Positions 33,337-42,102 of a DNA stretch of 64,000 nucleotides are shown piece by piece. The stretch is taken from the NCBI RefSeq assembly GCF_009363855.1, contig NZ_CP045423.1, positions 1,332,001-1,396,000 on the forward strand, written 5' to 3'. Numbering within the stretch: the first letter of the stretch is position 1; every line of letters begins with the position of its first letter. The translations under genes and the position numbers were made by a program. Origin of the DNA: Microvirga thermotolerans. GTDB taxonomy: Bacteria; Pseudomonadota; Alphaproteobacteria; Rhizobiales; Beijerinckiaceae. The notes under the pieces were generated by a model. That model was not told the origin of the DNA. It saw nothing but the letters and a program-made list of their open reading frames with translations, and did no database searches.

Positions 33337-34404
33337 ATGACCACCGGACTCGACGATGTCATTGCCGCCGAAACCGTTCTCAGCCACGTGGACGGCGAGG
33401 CGGGCCGCCTGATCGTCCGCGGGCGCGACCTGGAGGAACTGGCGGGCCGCATCGCCTACGAGGATGCGGTCGCCCTGCTCTGGGAAGGACTCGTTTCCCT
33501 CGACGGCGATCCCCGCGCCGCCATCGGCCGCGGGCGGGAGCGGGCCTTCCGGCTCCTGTCCCCGCTCGCGCCCCATCTGCGCGGCCTCGCTCCCGTGGAG
33601 GGGATGCGCCTCCTGCTCGCAGCCTTGCCGGACGCGGAGCCCGCGCAGGCGGCCCTCGCCGTCGGCGCCGCGGCGGTCGCGGCCGCCATGGCGGTGCGCG
33701 GAGCGCAGGGCCTGCCGCCCGTCGCTCCCGATCCGGAGGCGGGCCACGCGGCCGACCTCCTGCGCATGCTGCGCGGCGGACCGGTCGATGCGTCCGAGGC
33801 GAAGGCGCTCGACACCTATCTCGTCACCATTCTCGATCACGGCCTCAACGCCTCGACCTTCACGGCGCGGGTCGTCGCCTCGACGGAGGCGGGCCTGCTC
33901 TCGGCGGTGGTCGCGGGGCTGTGCGCCCTGAAGGGGCCCCTGCACGGCGGCGCGCCCGGGCCGGTGCTCGACATGCTCGATTCCATCGGCGGCGCGGACC
34001 GGGCGGAGGAATGGCTCGACGCGGCGATCGCCCGCAACGAGCGCCTGATGGGCTTCGGCCACAGGGTCTACCGGGTCCGCGACCCGCGGGCGGACGTGCT
34101 GAAGGGGGCCGTGTCCCGCCTCAAGGGCCGGGACAACCGGATCGCCTTCGCGGAGGCCGTGGAAGCGGCCGCCCTGAAGGTCCTGGCGCGCCGCAAGCCG
34201 GGGCGGCGGCTCGACACCAACGTGGAATTCTACACCGCCCTGCTGCTGGAAGCCCTGGGCGTCCCCCGCGAGGGTTTCACGCCCCTCTTCGGCGCGGGCC
34301 GGACGGCGGGCTGGGTGGCGCACGCGGTGGAGCAGGCGAAGGCCGGACGCATCATCCGGCCCCAGTCGCGCTACGTGGGGCCGTGGCCGGCCGAGGCCGC
34401 GTAG
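33337..34404 (+). CDS. Citrate synthase / methylcitrate synthase family protein
   Basis: 355 residues, shorter than the ~430 of housekeeping GltA. Motifs: VLSHVDGEAGRLIVRGRDLEELA, LDHGLNASTFTARVVAST (first catalytic His), GPLHGGAPG, MGFGHRVYRVRDPRAD (second His), and LDTNVEFYTALLLEALGVP where the usual catalytic Asp of N-V-D-F is Glu, a variant also known in some bacterial citrate synthases. Ends RTAGWVAHAVEQ. ATG at 33337 follows AAAAGGAGA. It condenses acetyl- or propionyl-CoA with oxaloacetate; which is uncertain. Divergent from the HTH-citrate synthase. Confidence 0.85.
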   Translation: MTTGLDDVIAAETVLSHVDGEAGRLIVRGRDLEELAGRIAYEDAVALLWEGLVSLDGDPRAAIGRGRERAFRLLSPLAPHLRGLAPVEGMRLLLAALPDAEPAQAALAVGAAAVAAAMAVRGAQGLPPVAPDPEAGHAADLLRMLRGGPVDASEAKALDTYLVTILDHGLNASTFTARVVASTEAGLLSAVVAGLCALKGPLHGGAPGPVLDMLDSIGGADRAEEWLDAAIARNERLMGFGHRVYRVRDPRADVLKGAVSRLKGRDNRIAFAEAVEAAALKVLARRKPGRRLDTNVEFYTALLLEALGVPREGFTPLFGAGRTAGWVAHAVEQAKAGRIIRPQSRYVGPWPAEAA

Positions 34405-34411
34405 GACCCGC

Positions 34412-35122
34412 TCACGCCTGCGGCGAAGACGCGAGACCGATCCGCCGCAGGACCGCCTCCGTGATCCGCGCGCAGCGGGCCCCGGCAAACGGGAATGTGT
34501 CCGCGAGCGCGGAGGAGAGCGTCCGGTCGAGGGCCTCCCGCAGGAGGCGCCGGGCGCGGTGGAGCCTCGTCTTCACGGTCTCCGGGCGCAGGCCGAGCTG
34601 CGCGGCGGTCTCCTCGACGCTCATCTCCTCGATGTCCCGCAGCACGAAGACGACGCGGAACGGGTCAGGCAGCCGGTCCACGGCCCGCTCCAGAAGGCGC
34701 CGGATCTCCGCGCGCGCCGCCGCCGTTTCCGGGTCGCCGTCCTTCTGGGCCGTCGGCAGGACGATGATGCGGGCCTCTCCCCGTTCCTCAATCCGGTCGA
34801 TGTGCTCCACCCCGACGGTCGGGCGCCTCTGCCGGACCCGGCCGAGCGCCTCGTTGAGCGCGATCCGCGTCAGCCAGGTGGAGAGGCGCGCCTCGCCCCG
34901 GAATCCGTCGAGGTGGGCGAAGGCGCGGACATAGGCCTCCTGCACCACGTCCTCGGCCTCCGCCTCGTCTCCCAGGACGCTGCGGGCGACCCGGTAGAGG
35001 CGGCGGTTGTGCCGCTGCATGATCTCGCGGAAGGCGTCCCCGTCGCCGTGGCGCGCACGCTCCACCAGCGCAATGTCGCCCAGGCTGCGCAGATCCGGTT
35101 CGGCCGTCGCCGTGCTTCCCAT
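34412..35122 (-). CDS. ECF-type RNA polymerase sigma factor
   Basis: 236 residues with sigma2 (VERARHGDGDAFREIMQRHNRRLYRVARSVLGDEAEAEDVVQEAYVRAFAHLDGFRGEARLSTWLTRIALNEALGRVRQR) and sigma4 (LPDPFRVVFVLRDIEEMSVEETAAQLGLRPETVKTRLHRARRLLREAL), and a C-terminal extension with one Cys (CARITEAVLRRIGL). ATG at 35122 follows GAGGGA. No anti-sigma gene is adjacent; instead it is preceded on the same strand, after 81 bases, by a cupredoxin gene. Confidence 0.9.
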   Translation of the reverse strand: MGSTATAEPDLRSLGDIALVERARHGDGDAFREIMQRHNRRLYRVARSVLGDEAEAEDVVQEAYVRAFAHLDGFRGEARLSTWLTRIALNEALGRVRQRRPTVGVEHIDRIEERGEARIIVLPTAQKDGDPETAAARAEIRRLLERAVDRLPDPFRVVFVLRDIEEMSVEETAAQLGLRPETVKTRLHRARRLLREALDRTLSSALADTFPFAGARCARITEAVLRRIGLASSPQA

Positions 35123-35203
35123 GACAGGCTCCCTCGCCGTTTCTAGATAGGGCGGCGGCCCGGAGATTCCCGGCCGCCGCTCGGTCCGCAACCGCGGCCT
35201 CGC

Positions 35204-35719
35204 TCACGCCCGCCGGACGATGCCGCGCCGCAGGATCTCCTCGACCGCGGGGAAGGCGCGCGCCGCCTCCTCGGGAAGCGCCGCCGTCCCGCCGGGCGGA
35301 GCCGCCCCCGGATGGCCCACGACGATTCTCCCGACCATTCCGGCATGTTCATGGGGAACGCAGAAATAATCGTAGGTCCCTTCCACCGTGAGGGCGACCG
35401 AGAAATCCTCGTCGGGCAGCAGGTAGTCCGAGTTCCAGGGCGCGGCGGCTGCCGGGATCCGCAGGGGATGGTCCAGGTTGGCCGGATGGTAGGCGGTCGC
35501 GGTGTGGGAGTTTCCCGGATCGCGGTTGACCCAGCGGACGGCCTGTCCCGGCCGGACGAGGATCCCGACCGGGTCGAACCAGACCTGGGATCCGTCCGCG
35601 TTGCCGCGCATGAGGATCTCGACCGGAGGCGGCGCGGCGGCTCCGGCCCTTCCGGCGAGGAAGGGCGCGGCGAGGGCTGCCGCGCCGAGGCCCAGGATGC
35701 CGCGTCGGGTCGGCGTCAT
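35204..35719 (-). CDS. Plastocyanin-like cupredoxin with Tat-type signal
   Basis: 171 residues. N-terminal RRGILGLGAAALAAPFLAGRAGA is a twin-arginine-like signal. The cupredoxin fold carries type 1 copper ligands: His in NSHTATAYH, then Cys, His and Met in YDYFCVPHEHAGMVGRIVVG. Likely a periplasmic blue-copper electron carrier. Its ATG overlaps the upstream DUF5602-like stop (ATGA), and the sigma factor gene follows, suggesting one operon. Confidence 0.88.
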   Translation of the reverse strand: MTPTRRGILGLGAAALAAPFLAGRAGAAAPPPVEILMRGNADGSQVWFDPVGILVRPGQAVRWVNRDPGNSHTATAYHPANLDHPLRIPAAAAPWNSDYLLPDEDFSVALTVEGTYDYFCVPHEHAGMVGRIVVGHPGAAPPGGTAALPEEAARAFPAVEEILRRGIVRRA

Positions 35720-36132
35720 TTCGCCACCCGCCCTTCGTCGGTCTTGGACACGTGCCACAGGATCACATGGGCGTGCGGCTTCTCGACGCCGGGATGGCCG
35801 GCGTTGAAGTAGACGTCCACGTGATCGACCCGGCCGCCCGGTGCGGCGAGGTCGTCGAAGCGCTTGTCCTTGTTCGACAGGTCCTCGATGGGGAGCATGT
35901 AGACCGTGCTGACGAGCCGGCCGTCACGGTCGTAGGCCAGGAAGGGACCGGCGGGCAGGGTCTTGGGATCCACGTAGAGCTGGCCCAGCCCGGGCAGGAA
36001 ATCGGGCAGCTTCACGAGCTCGCTCACCTTCTTGTAGGACCCGGCCGGAGGCGCCTTCTCGACCTGGTCGGCGGCAAGGGCGGGCATGGCGAGCGCCGCG
36101 AGCCCGGCGGCGACGGCGAAACGGAAAAGCAT
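35716..36132 (-). CDS. Secreted DUF5602-like protein
   Basis: 138 residues with a signal peptide (MLFRFAVAAGLAALAMPALA). The mature part (KVSELVKLPDFLPGLGQLYVDPKTLPAGPFLAYDRDGRLVSTVYMLPIEDL, VDHVDVYFNAGHPGVEKPHAHVILWHV) resembles DUF5602-type proteins, with a His-rich C-terminal region (NAGHPGVEKPHAHVILWH) that could bind metal. ATG at 36132. First gene of an operon with the cupredoxin and probably the ECF sigma factor. Function unknown. Confidence 0.75.
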   Translation of the reverse strand: MLFRFAVAAGLAALAMPALAADQVEKAPPAGSYKKVSELVKLPDFLPGLGQLYVDPKTLPAGPFLAYDRDGRLVSTVYMLPIEDLSNKDKRFDDLAAPGGRVDHVDVYFNAGHPGVEKPHAHVILWHVSKTDEGRVAK

Positions 36133-36244
36133 GGCGTCATCCTCTCTCGATCCGGGCGGAAGGCCCGGCACGGTCGATTGGATGGCGCTTTCCGGGAAAG
36201 GTTCCCGGATTCCGGCAATTCCCTCCGCGGAGGACGGCCCGCGG

Positions 36245-37000
36245 TCAGACGTGCTGCCCGCCGTTGATGTGGAGCTCCGCCCCGTTCACGTAGGACGAGG
36301 CGTCGGTGCACAGGAAGTAGATGGCCTTCGCCACCTCGTCGGGCGTGCCGAGGCGGCGCATCGGGATCTGCTCGACGATCTTCTCCGTGCCGGGCGACAG
36401 GATGGAGGTGTCGATCTCGCCGGGGGAGATGGCGTTGACCCGCACCCCCAACGGGCCGAAATCCGCCGCCATCTCCCGGGTCAGGGCGGCGAGGGCCGCC
36501 TTGGAGGTGGCATAGGCCGCGCCCGCGAAGGGATGGACCCGGGAGCCCGCGATGGACGTGACGTTCACGACCGAGCCCCTGGCCTTCGTCAGCTCGTCCA
36601 CCAGGCCGCGGGCCAGCATGATCGAGGCGAAGAAGTTCACCTGGAACACGCGCACCCAGTCCTCGTAGCTCGTGTCGAGGGAGCCCATGCGCGCCCCGCC
36701 CGGTCCCTTCGGGGAGATGCCCGCATTGTTGACGAGGGCGTGCAGCACGCCGCCTTCCGCCGCGAGCCGCCCTTTCACCTCCGCGATGGCGCGGCGCGTG
36801 TCGTCCGCGTCGGCGAGGTCGACCTGCAGATGGTCCTCCGGCCCCATCTCCCAGGGGCAGTTCTCCGGGAAGGCGTGGCGCGAGCAGGTGATGACCCGCC
36901 AGCCGGCTGCCGAGAAGCGTTTCACGGTGGCATGCCCGATGCCGCGGCTGGCGCCGGTCAGCAGCATGATGCGGCGGGAATTCTGGGGCGTCGTGGGCAT
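36245..37000 (-). CDS. SDR-family oxidoreductase
   Basis: 251 residues. Classical SDR: TGASRGIGHATVKRF, NNAGISPKG, S in VTSIAGSRV, YATSKAALAAL (Tyr-x3-Lys) and PGEIDTSIL. Ends in a typical INGGQHV. Best guess is a 3-oxoacyl or related dehydrogenase, substrate not identifiable. ATG at 37000 chosen. Confidence 0.9.
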   Translation of the reverse strand: MPTTPQNSRRIMLLTGASRGIGHATVKRFSAAGWRVITCSRHAFPENCPWEMGPEDHLQVDLADADDTRRAIAEVKGRLAAEGGVLHALVNNAGISPKGPGGARMGSLDTSYEDWVRVFQVNFFASIMLARGLVDELTKARGSVVNVTSIAGSRVHPFAGAAYATSKAALAALTREMAADFGPLGVRVNAISPGEIDTSILSPGTEKIVEQIPMRRLGTPDEVAKAIYFLCTDASSYVNGAELHINGGQHV

Positions 37001-37163
37001 GGGCGGCTCGGGCGTCCTGTTGGAACGGGGCGCGGAACCTAGCGCGTGGGAGGTCCCAGGTCCATGGGCTGCCGCTCCGGCATTGCCGGATGCCCGTTGC
37101 GATGGCATCACATGGCGCGGTCGGGGGGGCTTCGCCGATTCCAAGCTCCGGGAGGGAAAGCCG

Positions 37164-37538
37164 ATGCAGGTTCCGGCGCCGGTCAGGGCCTATGTCGACG
37201 CCTACGACGCGAAGGACGTCGACGGGATGCTGAGATGCCTGACGGAGAACGTGCCTTTCCAGAACATCGCGTCGGGCGCGGTGAATGCCGAGACGAACGG
37301 CATCGATGCGTTCGCGGAACTCGCCCGCATGGGCGCCGCGGCCTTTCGAGAGCGCAGGCAGGAGGTGAAGGGCTGCATCGCGGTCGGAAACCGGGTGACG
37401 ATCGAGGTCGACTACAGCGCCGTGGTCGGAGCGGATCTCCCCAACGGCTGGAAGGCGGGGCAGGCGCTGCGCTTCGCGGGCGCGAGCTATTTCGAACTCG
37501 AGGGCGGCAGGATCGCCAGGATCGTCGACGCGAGCTGA
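37164..37538 (+). CDS. NTF2-like (SnoaL-type) protein
   Basis: 124 residues with an NTF2/SnoaL-like cone fold pattern: VRAYVDAYDAKDVDGMLRCLTENVPFQNI, TNGIDAFAELARMG, VTIEVDYSAVV, FAGASYFELEGGRIARIVD. ATG at 37164 follows GGAGGG. Such proteins may be isomerases or lyases, but many lack known function. Confidence 0.8.
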   Translation: MQVPAPVRAYVDAYDAKDVDGMLRCLTENVPFQNIASGAVNAETNGIDAFAELARMGAAAFRERRQEVKGCIAVGNRVTIEVDYSAVVGADLPNGWKAGQALRFAGASYFELEGGRIARIVDAS

Positions 37539-37579
37539 GGGATCCGCATCCCGGCACGCATGCACAAGGATGAAACCCG

Positions 37580-37786
37580 ATGCAGCTCTACCGCTACCTG
37601 ACGGGCCCGGACGACGCCACGTTCTGCCACCGGGTCACGGCCGCCCTGAACAGCGGTTGGCAGCTCTACGGCCCCCCGACGCTGACCTATGACGAGGACA
37701 AGAAGCGGGTCATCTGCGGCCAGGCGATCGTGAAGGAGGTCGAGGGCGCCGAATACACGCCCGACCTCGATCTCTCGGAGCAGTGA
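37580..37786 (+). CDS. DUF1737 domain protein
   Basis: 68 residues matching the DUF1737 family (LYRYLTGPDDATFCHRVTAALNSGWQLYGPPTLTYDEDKKRVICGQAIVKE). ATG at 37580. It follows the NTF2-like gene by 41 bases in the same direction and may be co-transcribed. Function unknown. Confidence 0.85.
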   Translation: MQLYRYLTGPDDATFCHRVTAALNSGWQLYGPPTLTYDEDKKRVICGQAIVKEVEGAEYTPDLDLSEQ

Positions 37787-37804
37787 CCGGCCCGGGGCGC
37801 CGGA

Positions 37805-38413
37805 TCAGGGGTAGAGCCGCGTCCTGCGCCAGCCCTCGCCTTCGCGGGTGAAGAGCGCCCGGTCGTGCAGGCGGAAGGGCCGGTCCTGCCAGAACTCGAT
37901 GGAGACCGGGGCGATGCGGAAGCCGGTCCAGTAGGGCGGGCGGGGCACCTCGCCGACGGCGTATTTCGCGGCGTTCACGGCGACCGCCTTCTCCAGGGCG
38001 AAGCGGCTCTCCAGGGGGCGGGACTGCTGGCTCGCCCAGGCGCCGATGCGGCTGTCGCGCGGGCGGCTCCGGAAATAGGCGTCGGCCTCCTCGTCGCTCA
38101 CCGTCGTCACCGGGCCGCGCGCCCGCACCTGGCGCCGCAGGCTCTTCCAGTGGAGCACGAGGGCCGCCTTCCTCTGGCCGAGGAGTTCGCGGCCCTTGTT
38201 GGACTCGGTGTTGGTGTAGAAGACGAAGCCGTTCTCGTCGAAGCCCTTGAGCAGGACCATCCGCACGTTCGGCATCCCCTCCGAATCCACGGTCGCCAGC
38301 GCCATGGCGTTGGGATCGTTCGGCTCCGAGCGGGTCGCCTCCTCCATCCAGGCGGAGAAAAGGGCCCAGGGCTCGTCGACTTCGGTGAAGTCACCGCTTG
38401 TTAACTGATTCAA
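37805..38413 (-). CDS. pdxH: Pyridoxamine 5'-phosphate oxidase
   Basis: 202 residues from the preferred start. FMN enzyme that makes pyridoxal phosphate. Motifs: [111 protein letters not shown] and the terminal RRTRLYP. The TTG at 38413 ([10 protein letters not shown]) has AGGA 7 bases upstream and matches the family N-terminus; a TTG at 38437 gives a longer form without a ribosome binding site. Confidence 0.94.
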   Translation of the reverse strand: MNQLTSGDFTEVDEPWALFSAWMEEATRSEPNDPNAMALATVDSEGMPNVRMVLLKGFDENGFVFYTNTESNKGRELLGQRKAALVLHWKSLRRQVRARGPVTTVSDEEADAYFRSRPRDSRIGAWASQQSRPLESRFALEKAVAVNAAKYAVGEVPRPPYWTGFRIAPVSIEFWQDRPFRLHDRALFTREGEGWRRTRLYP

Positions 38414-38461
38414 GGCTTTATCCTGGTGTGTGACCAATTCGTTGCGGGGGACCGACGCCGG

Positions 38462-38980
38462 ATGAGGGCCGATGCGCGCCGTTATAGATCAGATGCCGCC
38501 CTGCGCGAAGCGGTGAAGATCGCGGCCGCTGCCCTGATCGCCCTCTCCACCGGTGCCTGCAGCTTCACCTACGGGATCGTCGGCTACCAGGAGGAGGAGC
38601 CGGCGGCCACCGGCTCCATTTCGCCGAAGGCGGTCTCCCCCCTCTCGCCCGACCTCAACGAGGAGGACTGGCGCCGCGCCAAGGCCGCGCTCGCCGTCGC
38701 CCTCGACCCGCAGGGGGCGGGCACCCAGGTCTCCTGGGACAACCCGGACACGGCCCGCAAGGGCAGCTTCTCGCCCTCGGGCCCGCCCTTCGTGAAGAAC
38801 GACGAGATCTGCCGCTCCTTCGTGGCCCATCTCAGCGGTCCGACGGCCGCCACCCTCGACGGCACCGCCTGCCGCCCCTCGGGCGGCGAATGGGCCATCA
38901 GGGAATTGAAGCCGGCGAAGGCGAAGAGCGCCGAGAAGGTCCAGGATCGGAACCCCGAGAAGGCCGGGGGAAGGGCGTGA
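38462..38980 (+). CDS. RT0821/Lpp0805-family surface lipoprotein
   Basis: 172 residues. Basic N-terminus and hydrophobic stretch ending [12 protein letters not shown], a likely lipobox with Cys as the lipid-modified residue. The C-terminal half matches the RT0821/Lpp0805 surface protein family: [51 protein letters not shown] at 38462; a GTG at 38426 would overlap the divergent pdxH leader. Envelope protein of unknown function. Confidence 0.78.
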   Translation: MRADARRYRSDAALREAVKIAAAALIALSTGACSFTYGIVGYQEEEPAATGSISPKAVSPLSPDLNEEDWRRAKAALAVALDPQGAGTQVSWDNPDTARKGSFSPSGPPFVKNDEICRSFVAHLSGPTAATLDGTACRPSGGEWAIRELKPAKAKSAEKVQDRNPEKAGGRA

Positions 38981-39135
38981 CGGCCGGCTTCGGCGGGCGG
39001 GCGCTGTCAGTGGGGCGGGCGCAGCCGTTGCAAACGGGCAACACTTTCCCATATGGTCCTTGAGAGCCGGTGGGGCGGACGGCTGCTTCTCCCCCGCTTC
39101 CGACTGCCCCCAATCGACGGCTGATGGATTTCACG

Positions 39136-40086
39136 ATGCGTAACCCCTACGACATTCTCGGCGTGCCCCGCACCGCGAGCGAAGCGGATATCAAGAAGGC
39201 CTTCCGCAAGCTGGCGAAGACCTATCATCCGGACCGCAACGCGAACGATCCGAAGGCCAAGGACAAGTTCGCGGAGGTGAACGCCGCCTACGAGATCCTC
39301 GGCGACGCGCAGAAGCGCGCCCAGTTCGACCGGGGCGAGATCGACGCGGAGGGCAAGCCGCGCTTCCAGGGCTTCGAGGGCTTCGGCGCGGGCCGGGGCG
39401 GCGGCGCCCGGGGCGAGGATTTCGCAGGCTTCAACTTCGGCTTCTCCGGCGGCGGCCCCTTCGGCGGCCGGCGGCGGGCGCCCGGCGGCGACGCGGAGGA
39501 CGACATCTTCTCCCAGCTCTTCGGCGAGGCCTTCCGCTCCGCCTCCGAGGGCGGGCGGCGCACCCGCGCCCGCGCGCCGCAGAAGGGCGAGGACGTGAAG
39601 GCCACCCTCACGGTGACTCTCGAGGAGGCCGCGAACGAGGCCAAGAAGCGCATCAGGCTGCCCACCGGCCGGGACGTGGACGTGGTGATCCCGAAGGGCG
39701 TCGCCGACGGCCAGGTGATCCGCCTGCGCGGTCTCGGCCAGGGCGCCCCGGGCGCCGATCCCGGCGACGCCCTTCTGACCATCCGCATCGCCCCGCACGA
39801 GCGCTTCACTCCCGAGGGCTCCAACCTGCGCCTGCGCCTGCCCATCGAGATCGAGGAGGCGGTCCTGGGCGGCACCATCCGCGTGCCGACCCTGACCGGA
39901 GCCGTGGAGATGGCGATCCCGCCCCTGACCAATTCGGGCCGCACCCTCCGCCTGCGGGGCAAGGGCCTTCCCGGCAAGAACGGCAACGGCGACCTCCTCG
40001 TCACCGTCGAGATCAAGCTGCCGGAGGTCGTGGACGAGGACCTGATGGAATACGCCCGCAAGCGCCGCTCCGCGAAGGCGCGCTGA
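39136..40086 (+). CDS. DnaJ C-terminal domain chaperone (CbpA-like)
   Basis: 316 residues. J domain with HPD ([33 protein letters not shown]), a Gly/Phe-rich linker (~70-115) and two C-terminal substrate-binding beta domains ([16 protein letters not shown]... ). The Cys-rich zinc domain of true DnaJ is absent, making this a type II, CbpA-like co-chaperone for DnaK. Start ATG at 39136 matches relatives (MRNPYD); an in-frame ATG at 39124 adds four residues. Confidence 0.92.
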   Translation: MRNPYDILGVPRTASEADIKKAFRKLAKTYHPDRNANDPKAKDKFAEVNAAYEILGDAQKRAQFDRGEIDAEGKPRFQGFEGFGAGRGGGARGEDFAGFNFGFSGGGPFGGRRRAPGGDAEDDIFSQLFGEAFRSASEGGRRTRARAPQKGEDVKATLTVTLEEAANEAKKRIRLPTGRDVDVVIPKGVADGQVIRLRGLGQGAPGADPGDALLTIRIAPHERFTPEGSNLRLRLPIEIEEAVLGGTIRVPTLTGAVEMAIPPLTNSGRTLRLRGKGLPGKNGNGDLLVTVEIKLPEVVDEDLMEYARKRRSAKAR

Positions 40087-40204
40087 GGCTTTTCGGCTCT
40101 CGGCCGATTTGCCTGGGGAAGGGCGCGAGGTCTCTTCCCCCTGGCCACGCTGTCGGCTAAAGAGGCCTTTGTTCCGACGGTCCAGCGACGGTTTAAGGTG
40201 AAAC

Positions 40205-41029
40205 ATGGCAGAGACAACGGCGCCCGGCATCCTGGCCGGAAAGCGCGGCTTGATCATGGGGGTTGCGAATAACCGGTCCATCGCCTGGGGCATCGCGCAG
40301 GCTGCCCGCAAGCACGGAGCCGAGCTGGCCTTGACCTATCAGGGCGAGGCCCTGAAGAAGCGGGTCGAGCCCCTCGCGAAGGAGCTGGACGCGGCCGTCG
40401 TCGGCCATTGCGACGTCACGGACGGCGCGACCATCGACGCGGTCTTCGACGAGGTGGGGAAGCTCTGGGGCTCCCTCGACTTCGTGGTCCACTGCATCGC
40501 TTTCTCCGACAAGGACGAGCTCACCGGCCGCTACGTGGACACGAGCGAGGGCAACTTCTCCAAGTCGCTCCTCATCTCCTGCTACTCCTTCACGGCCATC
40601 GCCCAGCGCGCCGAGAAGCTGATGAAGGACGGGGGCTCCCTCCTCACGCTCACCTATTACGGCGCCGAGAAGTGGATGCCCCACTACAACGTGATGGGCG
40701 TCGCCAAGGCGGCGCTGGAGGCGTCGGTGCGCTATCTCGCGGCCGATCTCGGCCCGCAGAACATCCGCGTCAACGCGATCTCCGCCGGCCCGATCAAGAC
40801 GCTCGCCGCTTCCGGCATCGGCGATTTCCGCTACATCCTGAAGTGGAACGAGTACAACTCGCCGCTCCGCCGCACGGTCACCATCGAGGAGGTTGGCGAT
40901 ACGGCGGCCTATCTCGTCTCCGACATGGCCCGCGGCATGACCGGCGAGATCCTGCACGTGGATGCGGGCTATCACGTGGTCGGCATGAAGAACCCCGAGG
41001 CACCCGACCTGTCGCTCGACAAAGACTGA
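40205..41029 (+). CDS. fabI: Enoyl-[acyl-carrier-protein] reductase (NADH)
   Basis: 274 residues. Last step of each fatty acid elongation cycle. Features: GLIMGVANNRSIAWGIAQAARKHGAELALTYQGEAL, HCIAFSDKDELTGRYVDTS, TYYGAEKWMPHYNVMGVAKAALEASVRYLAADLGP with the Y-x6-K catalytic pair, and NAISAGPIKTLAASGI. ATG at 40205. A histidine phosphatase gene begins 2 bases after its stop. Confidence 0.96.
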   Translation: MAETTAPGILAGKRGLIMGVANNRSIAWGIAQAARKHGAELALTYQGEALKKRVEPLAKELDAAVVGHCDVTDGATIDAVFDEVGKLWGSLDFVVHCIAFSDKDELTGRYVDTSEGNFSKSLLISCYSFTAIAQRAEKLMKDGGSLLTLTYYGAEKWMPHYNVMGVAKAALEASVRYLAADLGPQNIRVNAISAGPIKTLAASGIGDFRYILKWNEYNSPLRRTVTIEEVGDTAAYLVSDMARGMTGEILHVDAGYHVVGMKNPEAPDLSLDKD

Positions 41030-41031
41030 TC

Positions 41032-41622
41032 GTGACCGCCGGCCGACCTACGATCTACTTCATCCGCCACGGCGAGACCGACTGGAACGTCGAAGGGCGG
41101 CTCCAGGGACAGCGGGACATTCCCCTCAACGACGTCGGCCGGGTGCAGGCCGAGGAGGCGGGCCGCCGCCTCCAGGCCCTCGTGCCGCGGGCCGAGGATC
41201 TCGACTACGTGGCGAGCCCGATGCTCCGGACCCGCGAGACCATGGAGCGGATGCGCGCCGCCATGGGCCTCTATCCCGATTATTACCGGCTCGACGAGCG
41301 CCTGATCGAGCTCACGTTCGGCGCGTGGGAAGGGCTGACCTGGAAGGAGGTCCGCCAGAGGGAGCCTCAGCTTGCCGCCCTGCGCGAGCGGGACAAGTGG
41401 AACTACGTCCCGCCCGGCGGCGAAAGCTATGCCATGCTCGCCGAGCGGGTGCGCCCGATCCTCGACGACCTGACCCGGGACACCGCCCTCGTCGCCCACG
41501 GGGGCGTCGCCCGCGCCTTCCTGGCGGTCGCCTGCGGCGTCTCCACCCGGCACGCGGCGAGCATCGACATCTGGCAGGGCAAGATCCTGGTCATCCAGGG
41601 CCGCAGCCATCGCTGGGCCTGA
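41032..41622 (+). CDS. Histidine phosphatase family (phosphoglycerate mutase-like) protein
   Basis: 196 residues. Branch motif RHGETDWNVEGRLQGQRDIPLNDVGR holds the phospho-accepting His; second His in VAHGGVARAF; also SPMLRTRETMERM. GTG start at 41032, two bases after fabI, implies co-transcription and translational coupling. Substrate unknown; not a housekeeping glycolytic enzyme by length. Confidence 0.9.
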   Translation: MTAGRPTIYFIRHGETDWNVEGRLQGQRDIPLNDVGRVQAEEAGRRLQALVPRAEDLDYVASPMLRTRETMERMRAAMGLYPDYYRLDERLIELTFGAWEGLTWKEVRQREPQLAALRERDKWNYVPPGGESYAMLAERVRPILDDLTRDTALVAHGGVARAFLAVACGVSTRHAASIDIWQGKILVIQGRSHRWA

Positions 41623-41709
41623 GGCGCGGGCTTGAGCGGCCGGCTTGGCCATTGAGGTCGCCGGGAGAATATGCTCTCATCGAAACCGTGTTTCGTGAGG
41701 GAGGCGCCC

Positions 41710-42102
41710 ATGCGCCGGATCGTCGTCGGTGCCGCGCTCGTCCTGTCGATGGCCGGTTCCGCGGGCGCGGAAACCCTGGACCGGACCGTGAAGGCAGGCA
41801 GCCGCTCCGCCATCGGCGGCTTCTTCGGCTACGAGGTCGACACCTGCTATCCGTCCGAGATCCCGGACGTGAAGATCCGCCAGGCGCCGTCGAACGGCAG
41901 CTTCCAGATCGTCCCCTACGAGCAGGTCCTCGGCAAGGATTCCCGTTGCCCCGGCAAGAAGGTGCGCGGGCTCGCCTACGTCTACACGCCGAACAAGGGC
42001 TTCAGGGGCGCCGACGAGGTCGTCCTCGACATTCCGTGGCGGTCCACGGACAGCGGCGGGCTGACGATCTGGAGCTATACCTACCGGATCCGCGTGGAGT
42101 AG
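41710..42102 (+). CDS. Secreted hypothetical protein
   Basis: 130 residues with a signal peptide (MRRIVVGAALVLSMAGSAGA). The mature domain (SRSAIGGFFGYEVDTCYPSEIPDVKIRQAPSNGSFQIVPYEQ... YVYTPNKGFRGADEVVLDIPW... YTYRIRVE) has the feel of an Ig/cadherin-like beta sandwich with two cysteines that may form a disulfide. ATG at 41710 follows GAGGGAGG. Function unknown. Confidence 0.7.
   Translation: MRRIVVGAALVLSMAGSAGAETLDRTVKAGSRSAIGGFFGYEVDTCYPSEIPDVKIRQAPSNGSFQIVPYEQVLGKDSRCPGKKVRGLAYVYTPNKGFRGADEVVLDIPWRSTDSGGLTIWSYTYRIRVE

Noticed and set aside
33337-34404. Calling the second citrate synthase inactive because Glu replaces the catalytic Asp in NVEFY
   Set aside because: Asp-to-Glu at this position also occurs in citrate synthases of other bacteria as far as I recall, so inactivity cannot be concluded from sequence.
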